64,000 bases of DNA from Paenibacillus barcinonensis (lineage in GTDB: Bacteria > Bacillota > Bacilli > Paenibacillales > Paenibacillaceae). Shown one piece after another: positions 10,853-20,475 of the stretch (position 1 is its first letter; every line of letters begins with the position of its first letter). The DNA lies in contig NZ_QJSW01000001.1 in the NCBI RefSeq assembly GCF_003217495.1, positions 186,001 to 250,000 on the forward strand. The letters are read 5' to 3'. The position numbers were made by a program, and so were the translations under genes. The notes below the pieces were generated by a model, which saw only the letters and a program-made list of their open reading frames with translations, did no database searches and was not told the origin of the DNA.

Positions 10853-12625
10853 CTAACCTGTAATCAAAGGCAGTGTTACGGTCACTCTCGTTCCTTCTCC
10901 AACGGTGCTCATAATTGTTACCCCATATGGAGAGCCATACAGAAGCTCAATCCGGTCATGAACATTACGGATTCCTATACCGCTGAACAGCTGACGATTA
11001 TTTTGGGGATTAGGCAGTGCTCCCTCCATATTCAAGCCTTCAATACCATCACCATTATCCATAATTTCGCAGATGAGTGATTCTCCTGCACGGGACACCA
11101 TGACATGAATGGTGCCCATTTCTTTTTTGATAAACCCGTGGAAGAAGGCATTTTCAATAAAAGGCTGAATGACCAGCTTGGGTACATGATAATGTGTACA
11201 ATCCGGCGCTACATAGAAGGCAGCTTTGATGCGACCTCCATAACGCACATGATTAATGAAGACATAGTTTTTCAAATTCTCAATTTCCTTCTCTACAGTA
11301 ACGGTCTCGCTTACATCACTAATCGTATTCTGTAACAACCCGATTAGCGCATTGATGGTCTCCGCAGCCTTGTCCTTGTTGCCCTGCTGCACGAGAACTT
11401 TGATCGAAGCCAGCGTGTTATAGAGGAAATGCGGATTAATCTGACTCTGCAATGCAGCAAGTTCAGCATTACGCTGCTCACGCTGAGTCTGCACAAGCTG
11501 ATCCACATAGTCATGCAGCTCATCTAACATGTAATTATACGCATGCCCGAGCTGTCTGCTCTCATAACTGCCGCTAACCGGAATATAGTTGTCCAGATCA
11601 CTTTTCGTAACGTTGGACATCTGCTTCACAAGTCTGCGCAGTGATTTCGTCATCTGATTTGTAATGAGAAACACCAGCAGTAGAGCTCCGATGACAATCG
11701 CAGCACAGATTAAAGCTACCGTCTTCATGTCGATGAGCTGCCCCATTGCAGACTTCTTATCCAGGATGTTGACTAGATAAAAACGGTAGAATGGCAAATA
11801 TTCCGATATGATAATGCTCTCCTGTCCCATTACACGTGCCGTAATGTTCTTGGGAGCATTTTCTTTTATCGTCTCGGCATATGATAATAATTCAGGCTGG
11901 ATCGTGCCAATCCAGTCTTCCCGGTTCGAGGAGACAATCTCTCCCTTTTCGTTCATGATGACCACATCGTTACCCCGACTCGTAAAATTGTCATAGAACT
12001 GACGGAATGCCTCTTCTCTCATCGTAATATATACCGTACCGTACATGCGGTTTCTTGTTCGGTCTGTCAAAGCCTTCGTAGCAGAGATCATCTGCAGCTC
12101 GCCCTCTTTGGTTTTACTCTGATAGTCGTCAAAAATTAATCTGCTCGGCGACTGGGCGGCCGCCTTCGTAATCTGCTCCTGCCTTAGCTCTTCTGCCGTT
12201 TTCTGGATATAGGAGGGGTTGGTTGAGAAGGAGCGTCCATTCGCACCCGCAATGGTAATGCCTACCTCATAAAACTCAATCATGGATTGCACTCGCTTCA
12301 TCGTTTCCCGCATATTATAGTATGATTTGGACAAGGTGACTGAATCCCCGTCCCCTTCTGATAAAAAGCCGCGTATCGCCGCGCTTTGCGATACGTTATT
12401 GGTCACTGCGGCAATTGAATCGTTAAACGCATCAAAGTTTGTCTTGATCTGGCTGAGCACCTTGGAATTCGTGATGCTGAACGTTTCTGTAAACAGGTTG
12501 GTAGACATATGAATTGTTGTCCATAAGATAAGCACAGAGACAAGTACAATGCTGACGACCATGACCAGAATCAGCTTCGGAAACAGTCCAAGACGAGACA
12601 AGCCGCTGTTCAACCATTTTTTCAT
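10853..12625 (-). CDS. Sensor histidine kinase, YesM type
   Basis: Residues 16-38 and about 302-322 are membrane helices that enclose an extracellular sensor region of about 260 residues (dCache-like). A HAMP segment follows (about 322-375), then the His_kinase signature QSQINPHFLYNTLASIKVL with phospho-acceptor His399, and an ATPase domain (VIQPFIENAFFHGF; DNGDGI; GIGIRNVHDRI). The kinase phosphorylates the AraC-type response regulator encoded 54 nt upstream. In Bacillus and Paenibacillus, YesM/YesN pairs usually sense an extracellular oligosaccharide and activate a neighbouring CUT1 importer, here most likely the 10527-4150 operon. The ribosome binding site is weak (GATGAG). Confidence 0.93.
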   Translation of the reverse strand: MKKWLNSGLSRLGLFPKLILVMVVSIVLVSVLILWTTIHMSTNLFTETFSITNSKVLSQIKTNFDAFNDSIAAVTNNVSQSAAIRGFLSEGDGDSVTLSKSYYNMRETMKRVQSMIEFYEVGITIAGANGRSFSTNPSYIQKTAEELRQEQITKAAAQSPSRLIFDDYQSKTKEGELQMISATKALTDRTRNRMYGTVYITMREEAFRQFYDNFTSRGNDVVIMNEKGEIVSSNREDWIGTIQPELLSYAETIKENAPKNITARVMGQESIIISEYLPFYRFYLVNILDKKSAMGQLIDMKTVALICAAIVIGALLLVFLITNQMTKSLRRLVKQMSNVTKSDLDNYIPVSGSYESRQLGHAYNYMLDELHDYVDQLVQTQREQRNAELAALQSQINPHFLYNTLASIKVLVQQGNKDKAAETINALIGLLQNTISDVSETVTVEKEIENLKNYVFINHVRYGGRIKAAFYVAPDCTHYHVPKLVIQPFIENAFFHGFIKKEMGTIHVMVSRAGESLICEIMDNGDGIEGLNMEGALPNPQNNRQLFSGIGIRNVHDRIELLYGSPYGVTIMSTVGEGTRVTVTLPLITG

Positions 12626-12679
12626 GAATACATCTCATCCATTTCTTTAACCTTCTATCCCGGAATCTGGCACGGGAGT

Positions 12680-14218
12680 TTAAGCCCAGAATTTGCGCCG
12701 GTATCGGCTTGGTGATAGTCCAGTGAATTTTTTGAACACTTTACAGAAATAGCTGTGATCTGAGTATCCTACCATACTGCTGATTTCCGATATCGTCACA
12801 TCATCTGAACGCAGTAGCTCCTCAGCCTTTTCAATGCGAATTTTGTTCAAATATTCATTAAAACCTTCTTTTTTGTGTGACGAGAAATAACTGGACAGGT
12901 ACGAGGGGTTAAAATGAAAATGCTTCGCCACCTCGGACAGGCCCAGTGGCTGATCGAAGTTCTCATGCATGTAATCCAGCAGCATTTTCATATTGGGATC
13001 ACTTCGTTTGCCTCCTGAGCCGGAGACACATTCCTCGACCTCGGTCATAAATTGATCCAGCTCCTGCATCAATTCGCTCAGACTTGAAGCCCCATCGACG
13101 TTTTTGAAATACGTATACTTGCTCTCCTCGAGTCCTGAAGATTGCACGTCCATATCTGCCAAGGTAATAGTAACATTGAAGATCAGGTTGCCCAGAAAGG
13201 ATTTGATCTCAAATACATCCGCGATATAGTCCCGCCCGAGCGACGCTGTATGATCACGTAAATATTCTCTGGCAGCCTCTACCCGATTGCGTTTCACATG
13301 CTGCAAAAACATGTTTACATTGAACTGATATCCTGCGGGATGCATCGGCGGAAGCTCGCCATCCACCAGAATTGAGCGATCTGTATAATAGAACGAAAAC
13401 TCCATTAATTTAACCATTCGCTCACGATAGATTTCTCCCATCTTTTCAAATGAACCAAATTTCTCGCTGAGCACCCATACCGAAGTGTCATTCCCCGTTC
13501 CCGCTTCCTTAGCCCACTCCCGAATCTGTTCAACCATTTCTTCATCCTGCTCTGGTTTTACATTCAGCAGCAGGACAGGCAGGCTACTCTCCGCAGGCAA
13601 GATTGCGCATCCAACCTCAGGCAGACGTTTTCGTAATTCTGCTTCAATCCGCTCATGCTCCTGATTTTTCAGTCCGTTCTCCGGCTGAAAAGCGAAAAGA
13701 CGAAAGGAGCCTAGCGGGAAAGTTTCCCGCACCTTCGGCATCTCGTTTTCTTCATCCAGCGTAAACCCGGATAACATTTTCTCCATCAGTTGACCGATTC
13801 GATAGCCATCATGTGAAGGCTCATAGTGAAGCTCTGGAATTTTTCCAGCCGTGCGTCTGAGCACTTCAAGCAGTTCGTTAGTGTCCAGCTTTGGCTTCAA
13901 TATGTAGTCCGCTGCTCCATGCTGCAGTGTCGATCGAACATACTCAAATTCACTAAAACTGCTCAGCACAATAACCTCAATCTGCGGATAAGCCGCCTTG
14001 AGTGTACGGACAAATGTTTCACCGTTCATAACAGGCATCACGATGTCGGTTATGACAATATCCGGTTTCAACAGCTCTACCTGCTGCAAACCCTCTTCGC
14101 CATTGGAGGCCTCTCCAACGATGTTAAAGCCTTCGGCTTCCCAGTTCATATGGTGCTTTATACCTTGTCTAACCAGAAACTCATCGTCAACAATCAGCAC
14201 CTTGCACAACCGGTTCAT
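12680..14218 (-). CDS. Response regulator with receiver and AraC-type DNA-binding domains, YesN type
   Basis: Residues 1-125 are a receiver domain (VLIVDDEFLVRQG; phospho-acceptor Asp58 in IVITDIVMP; conserved Lys in ADYILKPK). A central region of about 270 residues has no clear motif, which is usual for YesN proteins. The last 100 residues are an AraC double helix-turn-helix (LSEVAKHFHFNPSYLSSYFS; then VGYSDHSYFCKVFKKFTGLSPSRYR). The ATG has AGGGGGG upstream. It is the first gene of the pair with the kinase and probably activates the adjacent sugar-uptake operon. Confidence 0.94.
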   Translation of the reverse strand: MNRLCKVLIVDDEFLVRQGIKHHMNWEAEGFNIVGEASNGEEGLQQVELLKPDIVITDIVMPVMNGETFVRTLKAAYPQIEVIVLSSFSEFEYVRSTLQHGAADYILKPKLDTNELLEVLRRTAGKIPELHYEPSHDGYRIGQLMEKMLSGFTLDEENEMPKVRETFPLGSFRLFAFQPENGLKNQEHERIEAELRKRLPEVGCAILPAESSLPVLLLNVKPEQDEEMVEQIREWAKEAGTGNDTSVWVLSEKFGSFEKMGEIYRERMVKLMEFSFYYTDRSILVDGELPPMHPAGYQFNVNMFLQHVKRNRVEAAREYLRDHTASLGRDYIADVFEIKSFLGNLIFNVTITLADMDVQSSGLEESKYTYFKNVDGASSLSELMQELDQFMTEVEECVSGSGGKRSDPNMKMLLDYMHENFDQPLGLSEVAKHFHFNPSYLSSYFSSHKKEGFNEYLNKIRIEKAEELLRSDDVTISEISSMVGYSDHSYFCKVFKKFTGLSPSRYRRKFWA

Positions 14219-14391
14219 GATCGCGACCCCCCTGTCTTGTATCTCACTCTATCTCTATACTGTTTAGCCTTTGTAGTGAAGCTTGCCCTTGTTAGCGGTT
14301 ACATTAACATTAAAATAATTGTACATCTTGTTATATCTTAAATCCTATGTTTAAGCAATAGTAACTATCCATAGTGTACACTATATTTCGA

Positions 14392-14447
14392 CAAGAAAAG
14401 AAGTCCCAAAAAGTCATGACCTAGTCAGACGTACAGGGACTTCTTCG
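14392..14447 (-). terminator. Terminator of the xyloglucanase gene
   Basis: On the minus strand GAAGAAGTCCC and GGGACTTCTTTTCTT pair at the ends of a 50-nt hairpin. It lies about 35 nt after the GH74 stop codon. Confidence 0.8.
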
Positions 14448-14481
14448 GTTATTCTGTTATGCTTGTTGCAGAAATCCAGTA

Positions 14482-17400
14482 TTAAGGCTCCACTCCCCAT
14501 TGCAGCTGATCAGCTACATATCCGGTTACTTTCGACCAGTCCGTATATGAGGTAAGTGCATTTGCGAAGGAGTAATCATCCGTTTGGTTATAATTGGTCC
14601 AGTTGTCTTTGGAAAAACGGGTCTGAATCTCAGTGCTTTGTCCTGCATTCAACGTTCCAGCCGAAGCTTTGAAGCCAATCTCCAGCACATGATCCGCTCC
14701 TGGCAGCCCTGGAGTCAAGGCACTAAAGGTACCGGTTATATTGTTGTTGCCCACAGCGGCCCAATCACAGAAGAAATTTTGTGGCTGGTTGCCGTTAATT
14801 GTATAGTAATATCGAATTTTCACATCCGACAGATTCAGTGGAGCCGTGCCTGTATTCGTCAGTCTGAATTTGGGATTAATGGAGCTGCTGGAAGCAGCAG
14901 TGGTGCCGTTATACATCTCGATCCGAATCGTACCACTTGGAATCACCACTGTTGTATCCTTGATAGTCAGACTTAATATGGCAGGATTGCCTGCACTGAA
15001 CTGGAACGTTAATGTGGCTGTTCCTTTTGGTAATGTAGCCAGGTAGGCTTTATTAAGCATAACCTGATTACCTGTTATCGTGTAATCGGTTCCGGCCTCA
15101 AGGATTGTGTTTCCATTGCGGACAGAGAGCAGTGTATTTCCATTAAGTGTTAACATCACAGGGATATCGGCCTGATGATCAGGGTTTAGATCAAACTGAG
15201 CTGTCGCAGGATTAATCGTTGAATTGGACACAGGGGTAGTCCCTCCGCCATTTCCGTTAACCGGATCTGCATAGAGTATTCCGCGTCCATTGGTACCCAG
15301 GTATACTCTGCCGTATATACGCGGGTCGCCTGTAATTGTCGTTACACGGGCATATTGATGCTGATCGTCGTTAATGCGCACCCAACTCGCCCCGCCGTCA
15401 TCGGAGCGGAAAAACCCGCGTGTTCCATCAATCTGTGCCACGGTATACAAGGCAACAACACTTTGCCCCGGAGCTGCTTTACCAAATCCGATGCTGTCAG
15501 CTTCTTCAACATTGGCAAGCTTGGTGAAGGTTGCTCCTGAGTCTGTTGAGTGCCACAGACCGTAAGGGCCCTCTTCTTCATTACCTCCTGCGAACCACAA
15601 TTCACCTTCTACTCCCGGCACAGCATGAAGGTCCGAGTTGCCTTCCACCGGAAGCCCTGTAGCTGGTGATACGGTGAACGAGGCTCCGCCATTGGTGCTT
15701 ACATAAACTTTACCGACTGCGAAGCCGTAGAACTTGTTCGGGTTCACCCGATCGGAGATCACTTTGGCCTGTGCAGGGATTCCCGTGCTGGCCGTCCATG
15801 AATCACCGCTCGCAGAGTGAAACACGCCTCGATCGGATGTGCTCCACACCAGGCGATTGCCACTTGCCGAGATAGCAACAGTCCCGCCTCCTGTCGTGCC
15901 TGAAGGCTCTGCGCTTGCTTTGTACCATGTGCTGCCTCCATCACTGGATAGCCCTATGGATCTGGCATTGGAATCAACCGTGTAATCGGCTTTACCCACC
16001 CGCACCATCGTATTCGGACTTAATTCTGCAAAATCAATGCTTTCCGTGGAAGGATAGTTTGGATTCGAGAACATCTTCGCTGGTGCTTGAGTCAGATCAT
16101 CATGACGGAACCCCGCAATATCGCCCAAAGCACTGACCAGATTCGCTCCGCTTGGCGGGCTGATCAGATCAAGCACATTGGTCTCTTCAATGCCTTTGGC
16201 CATAACTGTAATATGAATTTTTTCATCCTGATCCCAATCCGTGAGGTTGTTTGTGCCATAGATGGTTGCACCCGTCCCATACATCATTCGATCTGAATCA
16301 AACGGATCAATCTCCAGTGCACTAATCATCCAGCCAAGCTTAGGCGAGATTTCCGGTGGTGCAGGATTAACAGCAAAAGTTAACCAAGGTGCTGCCGAAA
16401 TATCCTGTGTATATCTGAATTTGCGATCAGGATATCCTTCGAAATCCCAGATGCGTGTCCACGTATCCCCGCCATCCTTGCTTCGGAACAGAATCGCATC
16501 AGGCCACCAGGAATTCATCGTGGCTACCATGAGAGTACCAGGTTCCTGTGCATCAATAGCCAGACCACCATAACCATAATAATTATCCGAACTAATGCTC
16601 GGCACAGGGCTAATATTTTTCCACATTCCTGTGACTGTGTTCAGCTTCCAGACCTCTCCCTTTGTGCCATCATAGGGGCCTGCACCGTTACTATAGGTAA
16701 TATACAGACTGCCATCAACATCCATCTTCCCATGATGAGGCAGATAACCGGTCGGTTGCCCAGGAATTGCAGTCCAGGTCAAGCCGCCATTTGTACTGCG
16801 ATATATGCTTTCACTTTTATCCGCTACTCCAACATAGATTGTCTGTGTTGCCTGTCCTGCTGAGCCAGTTGTTTTATCAAACGTGATCCAGGCCAAGCCT
16901 GTGATGTCACTCGTGTATTCATTGCCCGGATTCTCAACATAGTTCCCCGGATTCGGAAAGCTGGTCACTTTGCTCCAGGTTACTCCATAATCGGTGCTTT
17001 TCCATAACCCGTTACCACTGCGCGCACCAAAATATAAAATTCGATGATCATTCGGGTCTATCGCCAAACGTTCTCCCATGGAGCGGCCAGGCATGTTACC
17101 CCCTACCTTGAAGGGAAGTTCTGTCTGCTGCCATGTATCTCCCCGGTCTGTGGATCGAAAAATATATCCGTTATCCTTCACCCATGAATTCGTATACGTG
17201 CCTACAGCCATATACACACGATCCGGGTCCACCGGGTCCGTAGCCAGTGCGTCCACCCCATTGTTGTTCCAGTCGTCCCACCCTACAAAATCGGTTAGCG
17301 GTTTCCAGCTACTGTCTGCGGGATTCCAGCGATAAGCTCCCCCAATGTCTGTACGGGCATAGATCAAATCCTTTTCGGATTCGTTAAAGATAATACCCGG

Positions 17401-17559
17401 TATATATCCCCCTCCTCCACCAGTCACAACATTTTTCCATTCATAAGCTTCACTTGGAGCCGCCGCCGCAGTCCCAGACACGCCTATTGCACCCAATGAA
17501 GCTGTTACGATGGCCATGCTCAAACCAATCATCCGTAACTTTCTTATCCACGTTTTCAT
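14482..17559 (-). CDS. Secreted GH74 xyloglucanase with X2 and family 3 carbohydrate-binding modules
   Basis: The enzyme cuts the beta-1,4-glucan backbone of xyloglucan outside the cell. Residues 1-34 are a Sec signal peptide ending GTAAAA. Residues 38-765 form the two seven-bladed propellers of GH74, with many BNR-like repeats (STDRGDTW, STDYGVTW, SKDGGDTW, SDDGGASW). The two expected catalytic aspartates are visible: Asp71 in ARTDIGGAYRW and Asp478 in GDIAGFRHDDL. A short Gly/Thr linker follows, then an X2/Ig-like module (about 777-868) and a C-terminal family 3 CBM (about 873-1025; YNGTTAASSSSINPKFRLTN). The order GH74-X2-CBM3 is known from Paenibacillus. The ATG follows AAAGGAGG. It is transcribed alone, with cre-like boxes upstream. 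Confidence 0.95.
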   Translation of the reverse strand: MKTWIRKLRMIGLSMAIVTASLGAIGVSGTAAAAPSEAYEWKNVVTGGGGGYIPGIIFNESEKDLIYARTDIGGAYRWNPADSSWKPLTDFVGWDDWNNNGVDALATDPVDPDRVYMAVGTYTNSWVKDNGYIFRSTDRGDTWQQTELPFKVGGNMPGRSMGERLAIDPNDHRILYFGARSGNGLWKSTDYGVTWSKVTSFPNPGNYVENPGNEYTSDITGLAWITFDKTTGSAGQATQTIYVGVADKSESIYRSTNGGLTWTAIPGQPTGYLPHHGKMDVDGSLYITYSNGAGPYDGTKGEVWKLNTVTGMWKNISPVPSISSDNYYGYGGLAIDAQEPGTLMVATMNSWWPDAILFRSKDGGDTWTRIWDFEGYPDRKFRYTQDISAAPWLTFAVNPAPPEISPKLGWMISALEIDPFDSDRMMYGTGATIYGTNNLTDWDQDEKIHITVMAKGIEETNVLDLISPPSGANLVSALGDIAGFRHDDLTQAPAKMFSNPNYPSTESIDFAELSPNTMVRVGKADYTVDSNARSIGLSSDGGSTWYKASAEPSGTTGGGTVAISASGNRLVWSTSDRGVFHSASGDSWTASTGIPAQAKVISDRVNPNKFYGFAVGKVYVSTNGGASFTVSPATGLPVEGNSDLHAVPGVEGELWFAGGNEEEGPYGLWHSTDSGATFTKLANVEEADSIGFGKAAPGQSVVALYTVAQIDGTRGFFRSDDGGASWVRINDDQHQYARVTTITGDPRIYGRVYLGTNGRGILYADPVNGNGGGTTPVSNSTINPATAQFDLNPDHQADIPVMLTLNGNTLLSVRNGNTILEAGTDYTITGNQVMLNKAYLATLPKGTATLTFQFSAGNPAILSLTIKDTTVVIPSGTIRIEMYNGTTAASSSSINPKFRLTNTGTAPLNLSDVKIRYYYTINGNQPQNFFCDWAAVGNNNITGTFSALTPGLPGADHVLEIGFKASAGTLNAGQSTEIQTRFSKDNWTNYNQTDDYSFANALTSYTDWSKVTGYVADQLQWGVEP

Positions 17560-17698
17560 CTCAACTTGTCCTCCTTTTCATGCTTCAATATCTGCTGTAA
17601 TTCGGTCTATCCCAGCTGTCTCATCCTGATGATGATGCGTTCCAGACGAATCCATAGAAAAGCTGCTTATGCGGAAATATCACCTCCCTTCACATTGA

Positions 17699-17713
17699 TG
17701 TTAAGCGCTTACA
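17699..17713 (-). promoter_or_regulatory. cre/LacI-family-like operator upstream of the xyloglucanase gene
   Basis: TGTTAAGCGCTTACA is a near-perfect palindrome centred on GCGC, as in CcpA and other LacI-family operators, although it is 15 nt long instead of the usual 14. An AAAACGTTTT element sits about 65 bp further upstream. Catabolite control is the likeliest role. Confidence 0.45.
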
Positions 17714-17844
17714 AAACATCTGAAAATAAATCCATAAAATAGTTTATACATCAATAATTAACATTCGATAGAAAACGTTTTTTACCTTTCTTTCAAGGCG
17801 ACATTTCAAAAATATTTTTGCTCCCTCATCCTGGCTTCGAAACG

Positions 17845-17872
17845 CAAAAAAGGTGCTGCCTTCGCAGCACCC
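17845..17872 (-). terminator. Terminator of the esterase-Axe2-SMP-30 cluster
   Basis: On the minus strand GGGTGCTGCGAAGGCAGCAC is followed by CTTTTTTG: a tight GC-rich hairpin plus U run, 16-40 nt after the SMP-30 stop codon. Confidence 0.9.
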
Positions 17873-17887
17873 GACATCATATGTTGT

Positions 17888-18781
17888 TCAGCAGACTTCC
17901 TGGCCTTTTTGCCCATACGCATGGGTTGCCTGCCCTTTCACACCCGGCTTCACAACGAAAAGTGAACCTGCTTGCGGCGTTTCCAGCAGCCGCTCTTCCT
18001 TGATCCCGATCCGTGCAGTAGTTATATAGAGTTCCTCCAGATCTTGTCCGCCAAAACAACAGGAGGTCACCTGATCCGCGGGTACTTCAATCTGCTGTAG
18101 AAGCTCTGAGGTCTCCGGGTTCCAGCGAGTAACTCTCCCCCCACCCCAGTGCGCAACCCATAACATGCCTTCAGCATCCACAGTCATGCCATCCGGGAAT
18201 CCCATTTCTTCAGGAACAGAGATAATGCTGGTCCGATCCGAGATTGTGCCTGAAGTCAGATCAAAATTAAAACGATCCACAGAACGTGTTGGGGTATCAA
18301 TATAATACATAAACTGACGGTCCGGGCTCCAGCCGAGCCCATTCGACGTAGACACCTGCTGCACCATTGTACGTACAGGCTGTCCTTCCTCCAGACAGTA
18401 TAACGATCCGGCCTTTTGCTCGTTATTCAGGCTCATTGTACCCGCCCAGAACCGTCCATTCGCATCACACTTCCCATCATTAAACCGATTGGTCGTTTTA
18501 TCCTGTTCCGGGTCGGCAATTGCTTGACGTGCGCCTGTTAGCAGATCATATGTATAAAATCCGGTGTGAAGCGCAACAATCACTTCACTGCCGCGATACG
18601 GAACGACAGCCCCGACGTGCTCACCCACGTCATAGACCTGATCCTGACCCGTCGCCGGATCGAATGCATGCACCTTGAACCCTTCGATATCCACCCATAA
18701 CAAACGGTTATTTTCTGCATCCCAGCTTGGTCCTTCTCCTAATAATGCAGGGGTATCCACGACTACAGTTACTTTATTCAT
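17888..18781 (-). CDS. SMP-30/gluconolactonase/regucalcin-family protein
   Basis: This 297-residue six-bladed propeller is of the kind that hydrolyses sugar lactones with a bound divalent metal. The metal-ligand positions are visible: Glu in ALLGEGPSWD, Asn in TTNRFNDGKCD, Asn in STSNGLGWS and Asp in MGFPDGMTVD. The start is the ATG at 18781, which has AAGGAG 8 nt upstream. It begins 16 nt after the Axe2 gene, so it belongs to the same operon. Its place beside hemicellulase genes suggests that it opens an aldonolactone formed from a xyloglucan- or pectin-derived sugar; the substrate cannot be read from the sequence. Confidence 0.9.
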   Translation of the reverse strand: MNKVTVVVDTPALLGEGPSWDAENNRLLWVDIEGFKVHAFDPATGQDQVYDVGEHVGAVVPYRGSEVIVALHTGFYTYDLLTGARQAIADPEQDKTTNRFNDGKCDANGRFWAGTMSLNNEQKAGSLYCLEEGQPVRTMVQQVSTSNGLGWSPDRQFMYYIDTPTRSVDRFNFDLTSGTISDRTSIISVPEEMGFPDGMTVDAEGMLWVAHWGGGRVTRWNPETSELLQQIEVPADQVTSCCFGGQDLEELYITTARIGIKEERLLETPQAGSLFVVKPGVKGQATHAYGQKGQEVC

Positions 18782-18797
18782 ATCAGCACTCCTTATT

Positions 18798-19457
18798 TTA
18801 GGATTTCTTATTACCAGACCATTCAAATCCAATCACATCCAGAAAAGCTTTGCTCAATACCATATGACCTGTGGCATCCGGGTGCACTCTGTCATGTGTC
18901 AGCACCGATGTATAATAGTGATCCCAGAATGGTGCAAAAGCGGCCTGGGTGTCTACAAGCAGAGCATCATATTCCGATGCTACTCTGCGAACAGCTGCTC
19001 CATAAACATCCATCGTAGCCCGCATCGGATCCTCGGGATTTGCTTCAAGATAATATGGTGTCATGAGCACAAGCCCCTTCAGCCTCGGGCGAACGGATGC
19101 CGCCAGTTCACGCAGTGTGGCCTCGTATTCGTCCAGAAACACATGTGATTCTGCCAGCGGATGATCAAACTGACGCCACACATCGTTAATACCAATCATG
19201 ATGGTCAGCCAGTCCGGCTTCAGCTCCAGCACATCGCGCTCCCAGCGCTGCTTCAGATCACGGACTGTATTCCCGCTATTACCCACATTTTGTACCCGCA
19301 GCATCAGTTCGGGATAAATAGAGCGTAACAAGGCATACACCTGTGCGACATATCCGTGGCCCAGCCCTGAACTTTCCTCCCCTACAGGATGTGCACGTCC
19401 ACAATCGGTAATGGAATCACCAATGAATAGAAGCTTGTCATGCTTATGCAATTTCAT
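18798..19457 (-). CDS. axe2: SGNH-family acetylxylan esterase, Axe2 type
   Basis: The 219-residue cytoplasmic hydrolase matches what I know of Geobacillus stearothermophilus Axe2 in length and in many blocks: LLFIGDSITDCGRA, SGNTVRDLKQRWE, TIMIGINDVWRQ, LMTPYYLEANPEDPMR, DTQAAF and DRVHPDATGHM. The catalytic triad would be Ser15, Asp189 and His192, and the oxyanion Gly and Asn blocks are present. Axe2 removes acetyl groups from xylo-oligosaccharides inside the cell. Here it may act on acetylated hemicellulose fragments, including acetylated xyloglucan. The ATG follows AAGGAGAG. It lies in the cluster AraC-esterase-axe2-SMP-30. Confidence 0.92.
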   Translation of the reverse strand: MKLHKHDKLLFIGDSITDCGRAHPVGEESSGLGHGYVAQVYALLRSIYPELMLRVQNVGNSGNTVRDLKQRWERDVLELKPDWLTIMIGINDVWRQFDHPLAESHVFLDEYEATLRELAASVRPRLKGLVLMTPYYLEANPEDPMRATMDVYGAAVRRVASEYDALLVDTQAAFAPFWDHYYTSVLTHDRVHPDATGHMVLSKAFLDVIGFEWSGNKKS

Positions 19458-19547
19458 AGACCAGCTCTCCTTCGTTTAATATGAAATCCATGAGTACCTA
19501 ATTAGAGCGGCATGCTTACTTTTCCATACCTCTCCAGGTTTCTGCCG

Positions 19548-20336
19548 TTACCAGCCTTGATTTTTAAGCCATGTCAGGCACAGGTCAGACCATACTCGAA
19601 CCGTATCATCGTTCTCAGCCAAGCCTAAACCGTGCGGCCCTTTCTCAAATACGTGCAGATCATACGCAATTCCGTGTTGACCCAAAGCGAGCGCGTAACG
19701 CAAGCTGTTCTCTACAGGGACAGCCTGATCATTACTTGTATGCCAGATGAATGCTTCAGGAGCATCTGCCTTGACCTGCTGCTCTGCACTAAAGGCCTGA
19801 ATCTGCTCCTGTGACGCAGCTTCGCCCAACAGATTTATTCTTGAACCGGAATGTCCATATGACTCCATTGTAATCACTGGATAACATAGAATTACACGAT
19901 CTGGACGTGAACTCTGCCGCTCGATAAAGTCCTCGTGATCCGGGTGCCCAGCATCATATTGGGTGCCTAATGTGGCTGTTAAATGTCCTCCTGCCGAGAA
20001 ACCTAAGACAGCGATTTTGGACGGATGAATGCCATAGTGCTCCGCATGCGCTCTCACATAACGGATTGCACGCTGACCGTCGGCCTTGGGAGCAGGATGC
20101 TGATGAGGGGCGACGCGATATTTCAGTACAAATGCACTGATACCTGCGCGATTCAACAGCTCAGCAATAGGTGCACCCTCATGGTCTGCCAGATGACCGT
20201 AGCCGCCTCCGGGACACACAATGACAGCGCTCTCGGAACCAGGTTGAATAAAAGGAATCAGATGTGGCATTTCGTCTTCATGACCTGCAGCCGCATGCGG
20301 TGCTGCCTGATCCCACAAAGGAATAATTGAACTCAT
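19548..20336 (-). CDS. Alpha/beta hydrolase, probable carbohydrate acetyl esterase
   Basis: The protein has the alpha/beta-hydrolase order: oxyanion-hole block VIVCPGGGYGHLADHEG, nucleophile elbow GFSAGGH, late Asp in HTSNDQAVP and catalytic His in FEKGPHGLGLAE. The pattern is that of the BD-FAE/AXE-like esterase_lipase group that removes acetyl groups from plant oligosaccharides. It has no signal peptide, so it should be cytoplasmic. I prefer the second ATG (20336), because AAAGGATGAG then lies at good spacing; the first ATG, 12 nt upstream, is too close to it. It is preceded by an AraC gene and followed by axe2, giving two different deacetylases in one cluster. Confidence 0.88.
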   Translation of the reverse strand: MSSIIPLWDQAAPHAAAGHEDEMPHLIPFIQPGSESAVIVCPGGGYGHLADHEGAPIAELLNRAGISAFVLKYRVAPHQHPAPKADGQRAIRYVRAHAEHYGIHPSKIAVLGFSAGGHLTATLGTQYDAGHPDHEDFIERQSSRPDRVILCYPVITMESYGHSGSRINLLGEAASQEQIQAFSAEQQVKADAPEAFIWHTSNDQAVPVENSLRYALALGQHGIAYDLHVFEKGPHGLGLAENDDTVRVWSDLCLTWLKNQGW

Positions 20337-20475
20337 GAGATGGCTCATCCTTTCTCGTTAGCATGGAAATATATCCGTTTAATCGTTTTCGTTATCAGGA
20401 TTCGATACCATCATAACGGTAACGGGATAAAGCATCAATACCTTCCAGCACATCTTTTCATTCCTCCTGCTTTAA

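Larger units (their letters stand above)
17560..17887. other. Upstream region of the xyloglucanase gene
   Basis: This 328-bp gap holds no gene. It contains a near-palindromic TGTTAAGCGCTTACA (17699-17713), a second AGAAAACGTTTTTT element (about 17770-17784) and the terminator of the SMP-30 gene (17845-17872). Confidence 0.6.
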
